64,000 bases of DNA, taken from contig JAYKKM010000439.1 of the NCBI GenBank assembly GCA_035772405.1, forward strand, positions 5,956,001-6,020,000. The letters run 5' to 3'. The position numbers and the translations under genes are program-made. Under the pieces are notes generated by a model. That model was not told the DNA's origin. It saw only the letters and a program-made list of their open reading frames with translations, and ran no database searches. This DNA comes from Chrysogorgia sp. JL179-B06 (lineage: Eukaryota > Cnidaria > Anthozoa > Scleralcyonacea > Chrysogorgiidae). This document shows positions 19,608 through 27,701 of the stretch, piece by piece (the first letter of the stretch is position 1; each line of letters starts with the position of its first letter).

Positions 19608-19832
19608 ATGTCAGATCGAAAGGAAATGATGAACGAGGTGTACGACACTCTGCTCTACACCGCCGCAGGAGTTGCTATTAGTATGGTGTCGAGGAAAATT
19701 CTTGGAGAGTCTCTCAGCACACCAACCACTCTCGTGGGAACATTGAAACTTGCAGTCGCAATCAGTGCTGGAACGATCGCCGTGAAATACGCGCAACAAA
19801 AGAAGCTTATCCCGGACGACCCTTTCAAATGA
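19608..19832 (+). CDS. Small membrane protein, tandem paralogue
   Basis: It has 74 residues. I chose this ATG over one 39 nt upstream because it lies at the same place relative to the promoter motif as in the paralogue. The N-terminus M-S-D-R-K-E-M and Y-D-T-L-L-Y-T-A-A-G-V match the previous gene. Two hydrophobic stretches (about 14-30 and 45-62) suggest a hairpin membrane topology, unlike the single helix of its paralogue. It is the last gene of the block and ends before a hairpin. Confidence 0.65.
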   Translation: MSDRKEMMNEVYDTLLYTAAGVAISMVSRKILGESLSTPTTLVGTLKLAVAISAGTIAVKYAQQKKLIPDDPFK

Positions 19833-19850
19833 GTCGTTTGACGTGTCTCG

Positions 19851-19873
19851 TTTTATAAGCCTTGCTTATAAAA
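19851..19873. terminator. Hairpin between convergent blocks
   Basis: TTTTATAAGC-CTT-GCTTATAAAA is a perfect 10-bp stem with a 3-nt loop, 18 bp after the rightward block's last stop and 13 bp before the stop of the leftward gene. It could therefore serve both transcripts. Confidence 0.7.
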
Positions 19874-19886
19874 TCACCTTGTATCC

Positions 19887-20810
19887 TCAATAGACTGTGT
19901 CGTACGCTTCACCTGGTTTGGCATTGGCGATTCTCTTTGCCCACCACTCTTTCGTTCGTTCACGCTCCTCCTCTGACTCTGAGAGAATTTCTTCCTCCCA
20001 CTCTGAGTCTGAGTCTGACTCCTCCATCACCGCGGTGGCTGTTTCGCGCTTTGACTCGACCACCTTGGGCTTTGCCTCTCGACGGGGTAAGAGACGTTTC
20101 ATCCTCATCCCACTTGGCTCCACGACTGCCTCGTACAACTTGACTTGCAAGGAGATGCGAGCACCGACAAAGATGGACTCGATCTTCACTGCGCCGTTTG
20201 CCCAGCAGTGTTTTCCCATGAGTGACTGAACCTCCACCGGTTTGTTGTCAGGGTCAAAGAACTGTGTAAGGAACTTGTCTTGCTTCTTGTGGTGGATTAG
20301 TTTCGCATACAGCGTTGGACCACGACCGGGAACCCTTCGAAGAACGGTTTTCCCAGTCTTCTTGTCCTCAATCCTCTCTGTTTTCCAATAGAGGGGGTTT
20401 AGCCCACCCTTGGACTTGGTCAGATCGTTACGCTCCAACTCGAATCGGTCAATCTCCTCACGGTTTTCGACCAAGTGGTCGATACAATTGTCGACAATGG
20501 CGTCAAAGGTACTCACCCAAGCTTCCTCTTCTTTTGTAGGACCATCGCGGTTCCACAAACATAGAGGGAACGTGAAACCAGTGATCTTGCCAGTCTCTTG
20601 ACTCGTGTTTTCTGAAACTCCAAACGAGTAGAGACGCTCGGTGGGGATGATGAGTTCACCCTCCGTCCCGTCCTCGTTGCGAGTGGAAATGTTGATTCTC
20701 TTGAACTTGAGTTTGCTGTCTGGAATCTCTCCCGAAACAGGATCGGAAAAGATCATGTGTTCTTTTGGGTTATAACCCTTTGCGGGTGTTAGCTGCGTAT
20801 TCTCGGTCAT
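19887..20810 (-). CDS. Putative ssDNA-binding-like protein (DUF2738-like), acidic C-terminus
   Basis: The protein has 307 residues. The middle contains F-P-L-C-L-W-N-R-D-G-P-T-K-E-E-E-A-W, then an I-V-D-N-C-I-D-H-L helix. That recalls the conserved core of the DUF2738 family of nucleocytoplasmic large DNA viruses, one member of which (ASFV CP312R) has been reported to bind single-stranded DNA. The family link is from memory of the motif and not secure. After a basic patch (about 239-250) comes a strongly acidic stretch (D-S-D-S-E-W-E-E-E, E-S-E-E-E-R), as in several viral ssDNA-binding proteins. It is the last gene of the leftward four-gene block. Confidence 0.7.
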   Translation of the reverse strand: MTENTQLTPAKGYNPKEHMIFSDPVSGEIPDSKLKFKRINISTRNEDGTEGELIIPTERLYSFGVSENTSQETGKITGFTFPLCLWNRDGPTKEEEAWVSTFDAIVDNCIDHLVENREEIDRFELERNDLTKSKGGLNPLYWKTERIEDKKTGKTVLRRVPGRGPTLYAKLIHHKKQDKFLTQFFDPDNKPVEVQSLMGKHCWANGAVKIESIFVGARISLQVKLYEAVVEPSGMRMKRLLPRREAKPKVVESKRETATAVMEESDSDSEWEEEILSESEEERERTKEWWAKRIANAKPGEAYDTVY

Positions 20811-20949
20811 CTCTTTCTACCCCATCGCAACTCCTTAAGCCATTTTCAATTTCGTCTTTGAGCCGCTCGGCCTTTTTTCGCAAACCCTTCAGGTACCTCT
20901 TCCAACCATCAGCCATTGCCTTTTTGACCCGAGGACGTGTGTCTATCAT
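20770..20949 (-). CDS. Small basic protein overlapping the DUF2738-like gene start
   Basis: This 59-residue frame fills the otherwise empty 160-bp gap between two neighbours. Its last 41 bp overlap the following gene. It has a lysine- and arginine-rich amphipathic helix (W-K-R-Y-L-K-G-L-R-K-K-A-E-R-L-K). The ATG follows a GAGAAAGGAG run rather than the TAAA motif seen elsewhere. It may be a small DNA-condensing or packaging peptide, or chance coding. Confidence 0.4.
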   Translation of the reverse strand: MIDTRPRVKKAMADGWKRYLKGLRKKAERLKDEIENGLRSCDGVERDDREYAANTRKGL

Positions 20950-20973
20950 CTCCTTTCTCTTCTAGACTCTTTT

Positions 20974-21717
20974 TTAAGAAATGTCGTACTCCAGCATCAT
21001 GCTCTTGTTGATCCTCGAGATGTCGTCCGCCTCCAAGAAACCTTTCACAACTTTCAAACCGTAGATCTCACACGACGTACCTTTTGCTCTTTGCGAACTT
21101 GCGTAACGTTCATTATGGAATATGGACCCAAAAGGAGCGCCAGTACTCTTGATGTTTGCGTTAAAGGCTGATCGGAACAACACCGTGTCGTTGCATCTCA
21201 CATGACTACCTTTCATCAACCAATGACAAGATACGAGATGTTTGTCAGTCCCTACAAGACCAGGGGGTAGTGTACAATTATACTCCTTTGCAGGCCACCC
21301 CCCACCGTACGATAGTCGATTAGTTAACCCTATTTTGTAACCTATAAATTTATCGAAACTCCCATTGTCGTTACCAACGACGTATCCGTATCTACCGGAC
21401 GACGGAGTAGCCAACAACTTGAGAACTACAAATATGGAAACATTAGCGTGAGTTAGTTGTGGACAGTCAAAGACCATTCTGCCGTTGCCCAAATTTTTCA
21501 CAGAGTCAGCGTCGACATCTACAGTGGGACTTCTGAGGTACGTGTTTTGGTGGAAGCGGGAATTCCCGTCTTCTATTTGCTCCACTTTGTTGCTTCCTCC
21601 TGAAGCGTTATGATAGGTAACCTTTGCGTTTTTAACGTTCACATTAAAAACTGTCTCAAAAGGTGGTCGTTCGTCTTTCTCTCTCTTTGGTTCGTCGTAT
21701 CCAAGGTACAAGCTCAT
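20974..21717 (-). CDS. Concanavalin A/LamG-like beta-sandwich protein (putative)
   Basis: The protein has 247 residues with no membrane helix. Its pattern is strand-rich: G-R-M-V-F-D-C-P, then N-V-S-I-F-V-V-L-K, a G-R-Y-G-Y-V-V-G-N-D-N-G turn, a long central sheet region, and near the C-terminus I-Y-G-L-K-V-V-K-G-F-L followed by I-S-R-I-N. This is like the last strand of LamG/concanavalin folds, which typically ends in an 'E...I' helix. In viruses such folds often form receptor-binding or fibre proteins, so a surface role is inferred. The start overlaps the stop of the upstream gene through an AATAAATG string. Confidence 0.6.
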   Translation of the reverse strand: MSLYLGYDEPKREKDERPPFETVFNVNVKNAKVTYHNASGGSNKVEQIEDGNSRFHQNTYLRSPTVDVDADSVKNLGNGRMVFDCPQLTHANVSIFVVLKLLATPSSGRYGYVVGNDNGSFDKFIGYKIGLTNRLSYGGGWPAKEYNCTLPPGLVGTDKHLVSCHWLMKGSHVRCNDTVLFRSAFNANIKSTGAPFGSIFHNERYASSQRAKGTSCEIYGLKVVKGFLEADDISRINKSMMLEYDIS

Positions 21718-21720
21718 TTA

Positions 21721-23154
21721 TTACAAGACAAATTTGCTTACTATCACTCCTAACAACACCTCCAACGAAATGGGGAGCAACGAAGTCAAAGGAGACGAAG
21801 TCGAAGGAGTTGTGGGTGAAGGAGCGGGAGGAGTCGGGGTGGAAGGAGTTGTTGCGACCTTTGCTTTGACCTTTGCGTCAGGTAATACCTCAAGGTGTTC
21901 TCCACCACTAGAGTGAGTTTTCACCGCGTCCTTTGGCTTGGAGAAGTTTAGCCCATCGTTGTACCCGAACTCCATGTTCGTCTCTGTCGACTCTCTGAGT
22001 AGGTTGTTGTACCCCGGGATAGGTGTTCTCAACAAGACCATGCTCCGTGGTATCAACCACGTGTTTGGGGTGACTGCCATGTCCAACTTGACGTTCGTGT
22101 CCTTGATAGACCTATTCATAAGGTTAATCCATACGCTAGGTGAATACTGTACCACCGCGTCTTCTACGATGTTCCTAAAGACTTGCTGGACTTCGCGAGC
22201 ACTTGCTCGACCACCTATGATCGACTGTTTTGCCTTTGCTTGCGCACCGAGTAAGGCATACACGTAAACTTCTATCGACTGGTTGAGAAGTTCCTGACCC
22301 AACTCTGTTATCCCGTTACTCACTCGAGAGCAGTAGCGCTTGTAATCTCCTTGGATATCTTTGATATCATTGACCCAAGGTCCACTCAGAGCGAGGTGAG
22401 ACCTCAACACTCTCCAATCTGGTACGTACAGTCTGAGAATGTCAGCAATGTCAGGTCCACTCTTGTCGAGACGGAACATCACCCTTCGCATGGTGAAATA
22501 CACGTGGAACCTCATAAGACTCGTGATCTGCTTTGGGACGTCCGGGTTTGGCGTTAGATTTTGTAGTGAGACACCCGACCGGTAGGTGGCAATGTACATC
22601 GCAGCGATAGCTTGGTAGTAACTTTTCTTAAGAGTCCACACCGTGTTTATATTGTCCCCGTCCGGACCATCTTGAAAACGCTTCTTCGTGTCTATCACTA
22701 TCTTGGGAAGACTCGACGAAAAGGAGTTCTTGTCGTCGACGTAGATGAGAAAGTTGTTGACTGGGTAGTTGAGAACGTATGGTGGGTATGTCACATCGGA
22801 AGTCCCAGCTCGCTCCGTGTGGATGAGTTTTCGCACCGTTCCACCACTGTTCCATATCCTCGGGAAGGACACGTTGTTGTGGAGCCATTTCCACATGCTT
22901 TGATCGTCCTTGAACGTGGTGCTGGTAATGTCGGTCGAGATGATGTCGCTATTTCGAAAGTATATATCTACTCTCGTTACATCACCTTCTTGTGTTTGAA
23001 CGGGGTCAAACTCGAACTTGTCCATCGTCGCGTATGGGTACCTCTTCATGAGGTCCGACTTTGCCTTAAGGACTGCGACCTTTGAGTTCCTTATCATCTT
23101 GTCGTAGTTCTTTCCATAGTACGCGCGTATCTCAGACTCTATTTGGGTCGTCAT
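21721..23154 (-). CDS. Large tail-anchored protein of unknown function (structural candidate)
   Basis: This 477-residue protein has a globular region of about 420 residues with many aromatic and basic positions and several predicted helices (for example M-R-F-H-V-Y-F-T-M-R-R-V-M-F-R-L). A threonine/proline/serine linker (about 430-458, T-P-S-T-P-T-P-P-A-P-S-P-T-T) leads to a C-terminal hydrophobic segment (about 459-477), a tail-anchor arrangement. I do not recognise the family. Size and position next to the penton and integrase genes fit one of the unassigned conserved Polinton proteins. It is divergent from the penton gene across only 20 bp. Confidence 0.75.
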   Translation of the reverse strand: MTTQIESEIRAYYGKNYDKMIRNSKVAVLKAKSDLMKRYPYATMDKFEFDPVQTQEGDVTRVDIYFRNSDIISTDITSTTFKDDQSMWKWLHNNVSFPRIWNSGGTVRKLIHTERAGTSDVTYPPYVLNYPVNNFLIYVDDKNSFSSSLPKIVIDTKKRFQDGPDGDNINTVWTLKKSYYQAIAAMYIATYRSGVSLQNLTPNPDVPKQITSLMRFHVYFTMRRVMFRLDKSGPDIADILRLYVPDWRVLRSHLALSGPWVNDIKDIQGDYKRYCSRVSNGITELGQELLNQSIEVYVYALLGAQAKAKQSIIGGRASAREVQQVFRNIVEDAVVQYSPSVWINLMNRSIKDTNVKLDMAVTPNTWLIPRSMVLLRTPIPGYNNLLRESTETNMEFGYNDGLNFSKPKDAVKTHSSGGEHLEVLPDAKVKAKVATTPSTPTPPAPSPTTPSTSSPLTSLLPISLEVLLGVIVSKFVL

Positions 23155-23174
23155 TTATTTGTATCTCTAAATAA
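23155..23174. promoter_or_regulatory. 20-bp bidirectional start region
   Basis: The ATGs of the 477-residue protein (leftward) and penton (rightward) are separated by only 20 bp. TAAATA(A) lies immediately upstream of each ATG on its own strand, around GTATCTC, so the two promoters are essentially superimposed. Confidence 0.6.
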
Positions 23175-23861
23175 ATGGTGAAACTATCGGTGTTCCTCGA
23201 GAACGGAAAGAAAACAGTCGCGTTGAACAGGAGTCTGATACTCCCAAGAGGTTCGTCCCTAGTCGTAAAATCGGCTAGCGTGTTTTGGGGCTTTAGGAAC
23301 GTGGTCAAGGATTACAACGACCACATTCTCTTCAACGGGGTGAAGCACACGATACCCGAGGGCTACTGGACTTTTGAGGACCTTGCGACGCGCTTTGCGG
23401 ACGATGAAGACGTCAAAATAACTCTCACACACAACGTGCACGACCATACCTGCACACTAAAGACCCTCCGCCCAGCGAAGCTTTATAAGTTTGGTGAGCT
23501 GCTTGGATTCCCGACAAACACCACAATGGGCGCAACAAAGGTGGTTAGTCCTAATAGGATAGATATCAACCGCGGACTAAGGTTTGTTGAGATCCACTGC
23601 GACACCCTCGTGGATGAGACAATCGACACGTCAGGAAAACGGAGTAGCGTGATCGCTGTTCTACCCATCACGTCGGAGACGACACTCAGTGGAAGTGTGA
23701 CAAATTTCCAAACGGTCGAGTCAAAGTGTCCCATTCGAAGCGGCACGTACAACACCCTATCTTTTTACACCAAGACGAATGTTCGCGACACAGACAAGGT
23801 GGGAGACATTCTGCTGGATATAAACATTCTCTCTAATAAAAAGGATGGACAACGATGTTGA
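23175..23861 (+). CDS. mCP: Penton-like minor capsid protein (single jelly roll)
   Basis: The protein has 228 residues. The pattern of a virus-type single jelly roll is visible: Y-W-T-F-E-D-L-A-T-R-F, alternating strands with T-C-T-L-K-T, K-F-G-E-L-L-G-F-P, then V-E-I-H-C-D-T-L-V-D-E (the 'iyvycD' strand of penton proteins), V-I-A-V-L-P-I and a final G-D-I-L-L-D-I-N-I-L. Polintons encode such a protein to form the vertices of the predicted icosahedral capsid. It overlaps the integrase start by 17 bp, so the two are likely expressed from adjacent or shared transcripts. Confidence 0.8.
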   Translation: MVKLSVFLENGKKTVALNRSLILPRGSSLVVKSASVFWGFRNVVKDYNDHILFNGVKHTIPEGYWTFEDLATRFADDEDVKITLTHNVHDHTCTLKTLRPAKLYKFGELLGFPTNTTMGATKVVSPNRIDINRGLRFVEIHCDTLVDETIDTSGKRSSVIAVLPITSETTLSGSVTNFQTVESKCPIRSGTYNTLSFYTKTNVRDTDKVGDILLDINILSNKKDGQRC

Positions 23862-24942
23862 AAAGGAGCAAAGTCTTAGGGACTTGTACTACGATCCCGT
23901 GACTGGCTACCAGAGCAAGGAGAGACTCTATCAAAAAGCGCTAGAGGAAGGACTAGAGGTGAGCAGAAATTCGATAAAGGAGTGGTTGGAGACACAAGAT
24001 ACCTACACACGGTACAAGCCAGTCGTGAGGCGACATAAGTTTCGAAAGACGTGGGTGTCGAGTCTTGGCGAGCAGATCCAACTCGACCTCGTCGATATGG
24101 GGAAACTCAAGGACAAGAATAATGGCTACTATTGGATTCTCACTTGTGTGGAGATTCTCAGTCGCTACGCTTTCGCCATCCCCGTGTACCGCAAAGACAC
24201 GAGAAACATGACCAAAGCCATGGACAAGTTGCTTCGCCAGTTCCACACGAGATTTGGGGTCTACCCCAAACTCGCTCAGTTTGACGACGGACTCGAGTTC
24301 TACAATGTAGGCGTGAAGAGACTGTTGGAGAAGCACGGGGTCACGTATTTCTCCACAAAGTCAGACAAGAAGGCAGCTGTGGTGGAAAGGTTCAATAGGA
24401 CTCTGAAGACGAGCATGTGGAAATATTTCTATAGCAAGGGGACGTACAAGTGGGTAGACGTTCTGGACGATCTCGTTGCGAGCTACAACAACACAAAGCA
24501 TAGCAGCATTCTCGCGAAACCAGCGAATGTGACCAAGGACAACGAGAGTCAGGTGTGGACAACACTCTTTGGTCACGACTTTGGTGAGTTTCCTCTCCCA
24601 AAGTTCAGACTTGGGCAAAAGGTGAGAATAAGCAAGTACAAGAGTATTTTCACCAAAGGGTACGAAGCGAATTTCACAGAGGAGATCTTTTCCGTGAGCA
24701 AGGTGGTTCGTGGAGATCCAAATGTCTACATCCTCAGCGACGAGAGTGGGGAGGACGTTATCGGAAAGTTCTACGAAGAAGAGATGTCTTTCGTCGAGAA
24801 GACGGAGGACGCTACATATCGTGTGGAGAAAGTTTTGAAGAGAAAAGTAGTAAACAAGAAGAAGATGGTCCTGGTCAAGTGGGCTGGATACGATGCGAAG
24901 CACAACTCGTGGATTCCTGAGAGCGACATGGAGAAATTGTAG
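23845..24942 (+). CDS. INT: Retrovirus-like DDE integrase with C-terminal chromodomain
   Basis: The protein has 365 residues. After a helical N-terminal region (without an obvious HHCC finger) the RNase H-fold core carries D81 (Q-L-D-L-V-D-M), D147 (A-Q-F-D-D-G-L-E-F) and E181 (A-V-V-E-R-F-N-R-T-L-K), the expected D,D,E triad with 33 residues between the last two. Residues about 318-361 (Y-R-V-E-K-V-L, then V-L-V-K-W-A-G-Y, S-W-I-P-E-S-D) form a chromodomain, which in related integrases guides integration to methylated histones. It would cut the terminal repeats and make the 6-bp duplication. All three catalytic residues are present. ATG follows AATAAAAAGG. Confidence 0.95.
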   Translation: MDNDVEKEQSLRDLYYDPVTGYQSKERLYQKALEEGLEVSRNSIKEWLETQDTYTRYKPVVRRHKFRKTWVSSLGEQIQLDLVDMGKLKDKNNGYYWILTCVEILSRYAFAIPVYRKDTRNMTKAMDKLLRQFHTRFGVYPKLAQFDDGLEFYNVGVKRLLEKHGVTYFSTKSDKKAAVVERFNRTLKTSMWKYFYSKGTYKWVDVLDDLVASYNNTKHSSILAKPANVTKDNESQVWTTLFGHDFGEFPLPKFRLGQKVRISKYKSIFTKGYEANFTEEIFSVSKVVRGDPNVYILSDESGEDVIGKFYEEEMSFVEKTEDATYRVEKVLKRKVVNKKKMVLVKWAGYDAKHNSWIPESDMEKL

Positions 24943-24953
24943 CTAAAGATAAA

Positions 24954-26285
24954 ATGGCTGAAGGTGGTGAAGACAACTTTGAGATGGAAGAAAGGTTCCC
25001 AGAATACGATGACATGGACACCGAAGAACTTAACACGACTCTCGACGATCTCAACCAGAGTCTAGTGGGTGGTGACAACCCGCTAGTCACCGAGCGGATC
25101 ACACGCGTTGAGCGGCTTATTAAAGACACAAGGGTCTCTGAACTCAGAAAAAAGTTGTTGGATAAGCAGCGTCTTCAAGACACGAACGAAGCGGAGACAA
25201 GTTTCGGTGGTACGACATTTACAGAGGGACAAGGTGGAAACGTAACGATAACCGATAGGGGAGGAGAGACAATTGACGTACCCGACGTCGATTTTGTGGA
25301 GGAGGATAAGGCTGGTACGGCTGGCCGCACCATAAATAAGTTTGTAGTACAAGAGCGTGGTGACGCCTCACGGATAGACCCCTATAGTGATGAGTGGGTA
25401 AAACTAAAGCTAAATTGTTCGACGAGTCCTAGCGGTGAAGTCACCTACAAAGCAAGGGGAGAGAGAGGACAGAGATTAAAAGAACAAGTCGTTCTTAATC
25501 TTAATCGAGACGGAAAGCTAAGGTACAACACAGCAAAGGTCGCCAGCACTGCCGTCGCGCAATTTAAACAGTCCGTGGAGAAGTCGGTGAACGAAAGCAA
25601 GAGTCGTAGAGCGTCGTTAGAGAGCATGCCTATGGTAGAGATACGACGACAACATGGCGACATACCTGGACTAAGTCCTAAAGAGAACAGAGAATTGAGG
25701 GGGGTTTTGAACCCTAGCGACACTATGGAACCTACCTCAAGAATCGGTAAAGGTGGCTCCTTACAAGTCCAAGCAGATTACCTTCAAAAGACGCTCAACG
25801 AGACAGACGCGCTCACCAAGAGCGCGTACAAGGAAGGAAGAAACGAAGAATACCTCGAATTGTCAGAACGAAGAGTCGGGTTGAGAGAGGCGCGCGACCT
25901 CACGCTAGGGCAAAGGAAGCTCGAAGAAACACGTGAAAAACAAGAAGGTGACGTCTCACGCCTTGAGAAGTTCAAAGAATGGATCAAGAAGAACGCGCTA
26001 GGTCTCTCCGCAATAGGGATCACGGTGGCTGGACTAATCACCACCATCATTGTCGGAGCAAGAACTGCTATCACGAAAGGAGCTGGCGCGGTATCGTCGT
26101 TCGCAAAGGCGGTCAAAAACGCAATTGAAAAACTGGGACCATGGGCAGTGGGGCTCGCCAACTTTGTCTACACCGTGCTGAAAGCTGGTGCAAGTGGAGT
26201 AGCTTGGCTTGCGCAGAATCTGCTCGTCGTTGTTATTGGGATAATTTGGTTGGCCATGGAGTACCGGAAAAGACAAAATCGATAG
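24954..26285 (+). CDS. Conserved Polinton-type membrane protein, C-terminal triple helix
   Basis: The protein has 443 residues. An acidic N-terminal third and a charged, coiled-coil-prone middle (about 270-345) precede a C-terminal membrane domain with hydrophobic stretches at about 349-368 (G-L-S-A-I-G-I-T-V-A-G-L-I-T-T-I-I-V), 396-412 and 418-436, ending in a basic tail. Many Polintons and adinto-like viruses have a protein with such a tail domain. Its function is unknown, perhaps membrane interaction on entry or exit. The ATG follows TAAAGATAAA. A hairpin lies 18 bp past the stop. Confidence 0.75.
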   Translation: MAEGGEDNFEMEERFPEYDDMDTEELNTTLDDLNQSLVGGDNPLVTERITRVERLIKDTRVSELRKKLLDKQRLQDTNEAETSFGGTTFTEGQGGNVTITDRGGETIDVPDVDFVEEDKAGTAGRTINKFVVQERGDASRIDPYSDEWVKLKLNCSTSPSGEVTYKARGERGQRLKEQVVLNLNRDGKLRYNTAKVASTAVAQFKQSVEKSVNESKSRRASLESMPMVEIRRQHGDIPGLSPKENRELRGVLNPSDTMEPTSRIGKGGSLQVQADYLQKTLNETDALTKSAYKEGRNEEYLELSERRVGLREARDLTLGQRKLEETREKQEGDVSRLEKFKEWIKKNALGLSAIGITVAGLITTIIVGARTAITKGAGAVSSFAKAVKNAIEKLGPWAVGLANFVYTVLKAGASGVAWLAQNLLVVVIGIIWLAMEYRKRQNR

Positions 26286-26303
26286 GCTCACGGACCCACA
26301 ACT

Positions 26304-26328
26304 TTTCGTAACCTTGGTGGTTACGAAA
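26304..26328 (+). terminator. Hairpin after the integrase/membrane protein block
   Basis: TTTCGTAACC-TTGGT-GGTTACGAAA forms a perfect 10-bp stem with a 5-nt loop, 18 bp after the 443-residue gene's stop. It suggests that transcription of the penton-integrase-membrane block ends here, before the next promoter. Confidence 0.65.
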
Positions 26329-26344
26329 TCCTCCCCACTAATAA

Positions 26345-26482
26345 ATGAACAGACTGATCACTACAATCGTGAATAAAGCCGGCGAGCTCAAAGTTGCGCT
26401 CGAGAAGTTTGGGAGGAACCTTCACATTTTCATCGTGGGAGTGCTTTTTCTCTTGAAAAATTTTTCTCGTAATAATAAATGA
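26345..26482 (+). CDS. 45-residue membrane peptide upstream of the capsid gene
   Basis: The frame starts directly after CTAATAA and ends in ATGA, where its stop codon overlaps the start of the major capsid gene by 4 bp. It has an amphipathic N-terminal part followed by a hydrophobic segment (H-I-F-I-V-G-V-L-F-L-L) and a short basic end. The start motif matches other genes here. The tight overlap could permit coupled or leaky translation. Function unknown. Confidence 0.55.
   Translation: MNRLITTIVNKAGELKVALEKFGRNLHIFIVGVLFLLKNFSRNNK
26456..26478 (+). promoter_or_regulatory. Capsid-gene start motif
   Basis: AAAAATTTTTCTCGTAATAA followed by TAA and the ATG matches the strings before the two small paralogous genes at 19,373 and 19,608 (AAAACTTTTTYTCRT..AATAAA). 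It is therefore a candidate promoter element shared by capsid and small membrane proteins, although it lies within the coding frame of the 45-residue peptide. Confidence 0.55.
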
Positions 26483-27699
26483 ACAAGAATCTGTCCCATC
26501 ACGCGAAGAAGACAAAATTGTCCGACATCGTGGGATCACGTACGCGACATGTCGTGACGATGAATCCCAACAAGGTGAATCCAGGTGAATCTCTCTACGT
26601 CAACATCCCCAAGCTGAAACCTGACTCTTGTCTGGTCCCAGGGAGCTTGAGCATCTTGTTCGACTTTAAGAACGCCAACGCCAAGAGTTGGTTTAAGAAC
26701 GGCCTGTCGAAACTTTTGCAAGACCGACTAACGATTAACATGGCTGGAGAGGTCGTCTACGACAACGTGGGCGAATCGACCATTGAGGTCTACAAGGACC
26801 TCTGGAAACCTAAGACTGAACGCGACGAAATGGTCGAGGTAGGAATCGCAGGAGAGAATCTCCGAAAGCTAATCTCCAAGGACGACAGTGGAGCCTCGAG
26901 TGGAGACGCCTTGAAAGTGGCTGACGCACTCGTGTATAGTGTGTTCGGGACAAAACAGAAGATCCCCCTCAACAAGATTTTGGGAGACTCTGGGTTATAC
27001 GCTCCTTACTCAATGAGCAACAACCCACAGTTTGTCATTACTTTACCCCAAGCTTCTGACATTATGGTCGCACAATCTGGTAGTGCCGTGGGTGGATATT
27101 CTCTAGAGAATTTGGAACTCGAGTACGAAACCATCGAGAACGCAGATCTGGCCAACGAGATTTCTAACCACTACATGGCCGGAAGGTCGCTCCCGTACGA
27201 ACACGTCACACTCTTGAAAAAGAGTCCTTGGGGAAAAGGGGAGACACTGATCAACGAGAACATTAACCTACCCCGAAAACATATGAAGGCTGTGGTGATG
27301 TTGTTCACCAAGGCTGTGACCACCAACTCGGAAGAGTTCGTCTACCCCAACATCGACAGCGTGAAAGTTACCATCGAAGGTGTACCCAACGAAGTCTACA
27401 GCCAGGGGATCCCAAAGTCACGGTACTACTCCGAAGCCGAACGCCTCTTTGGACAAGTCGACCAAAGCGTAACACATCGAAAATTCTACAAAGACAAGTT
27501 TGCATTGGTGGTGGACTTGCGGAGCACGAGTGACCAAACAGTTCACGGGTCTGGGAAAAGGATTATGAACACACAGAGTGGGATTCTGTTGGAGATTACG
27601 AAACGGGCCACAGCCACCGACTTGATCTGCAACATTTTTGTGCTGTCGGACGCGCTTTTGAACATCACGTCAGGGAACCTCAAAAGTATCCAATACTAA
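26479..27699 (+). CDS. MCP: Major capsid protein, double jelly roll
   Basis: The protein has 406 residues. The two jelly rolls show the typical Polinton pattern: V-T-M-N-P-N-K-V-N-P-G-E-S-L-Y-V-N-I-P-K-L near the N-terminus, the insertion loop in the middle, and in the second roll Y-P-N-I-D-S-V-K-V-T-I-E-G-V-P-N, Q-G-I-P-K-S-R-Y-Y-S-E-A, ending L-L-N-I-T-S-G-N. By homology with other Polintons this forms the hexons of an icosahedral particle. The stop codon TAA lies in TACTAAAG, which also forms the start motif of the ATPase gene 2 bp later. Confidence 0.92.
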   Translation: MNKNLSHHAKKTKLSDIVGSRTRHVVTMNPNKVNPGESLYVNIPKLKPDSCLVPGSLSILFDFKNANAKSWFKNGLSKLLQDRLTINMAGEVVYDNVGESTIEVYKDLWKPKTERDEMVEVGIAGENLRKLISKDDSGASSGDALKVADALVYSVFGTKQKIPLNKILGDSGLYAPYSMSNNPQFVITLPQASDIMVAQSGSAVGGYSLENLELEYETIENADLANEISNHYMAGRSLPYEHVTLLKKSPWGKGETLINENINLPRKHMKAVVMLFTKAVTTNSEEFVYPNIDSVKVTIEGVPNEVYSQGIPKSRYYSEAERLFGQVDQSVTHRKFYKDKFALVVDLRSTSDQTVHGSGKRIMNTQSGILLEITKRATATDLICNIFVLSDALLNITSGNLKSIQY

Positions 27700-27701
27700 A
27701 G

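Noticed and set aside
21181..21260. Histidine/cysteine-containing stretch of the lectin-like protein as a maturation protease
   Set aside because: H-L-V-S-C-H-W lacks the following acidic, glutamine and cysteine order expected of adenain-like proteases.
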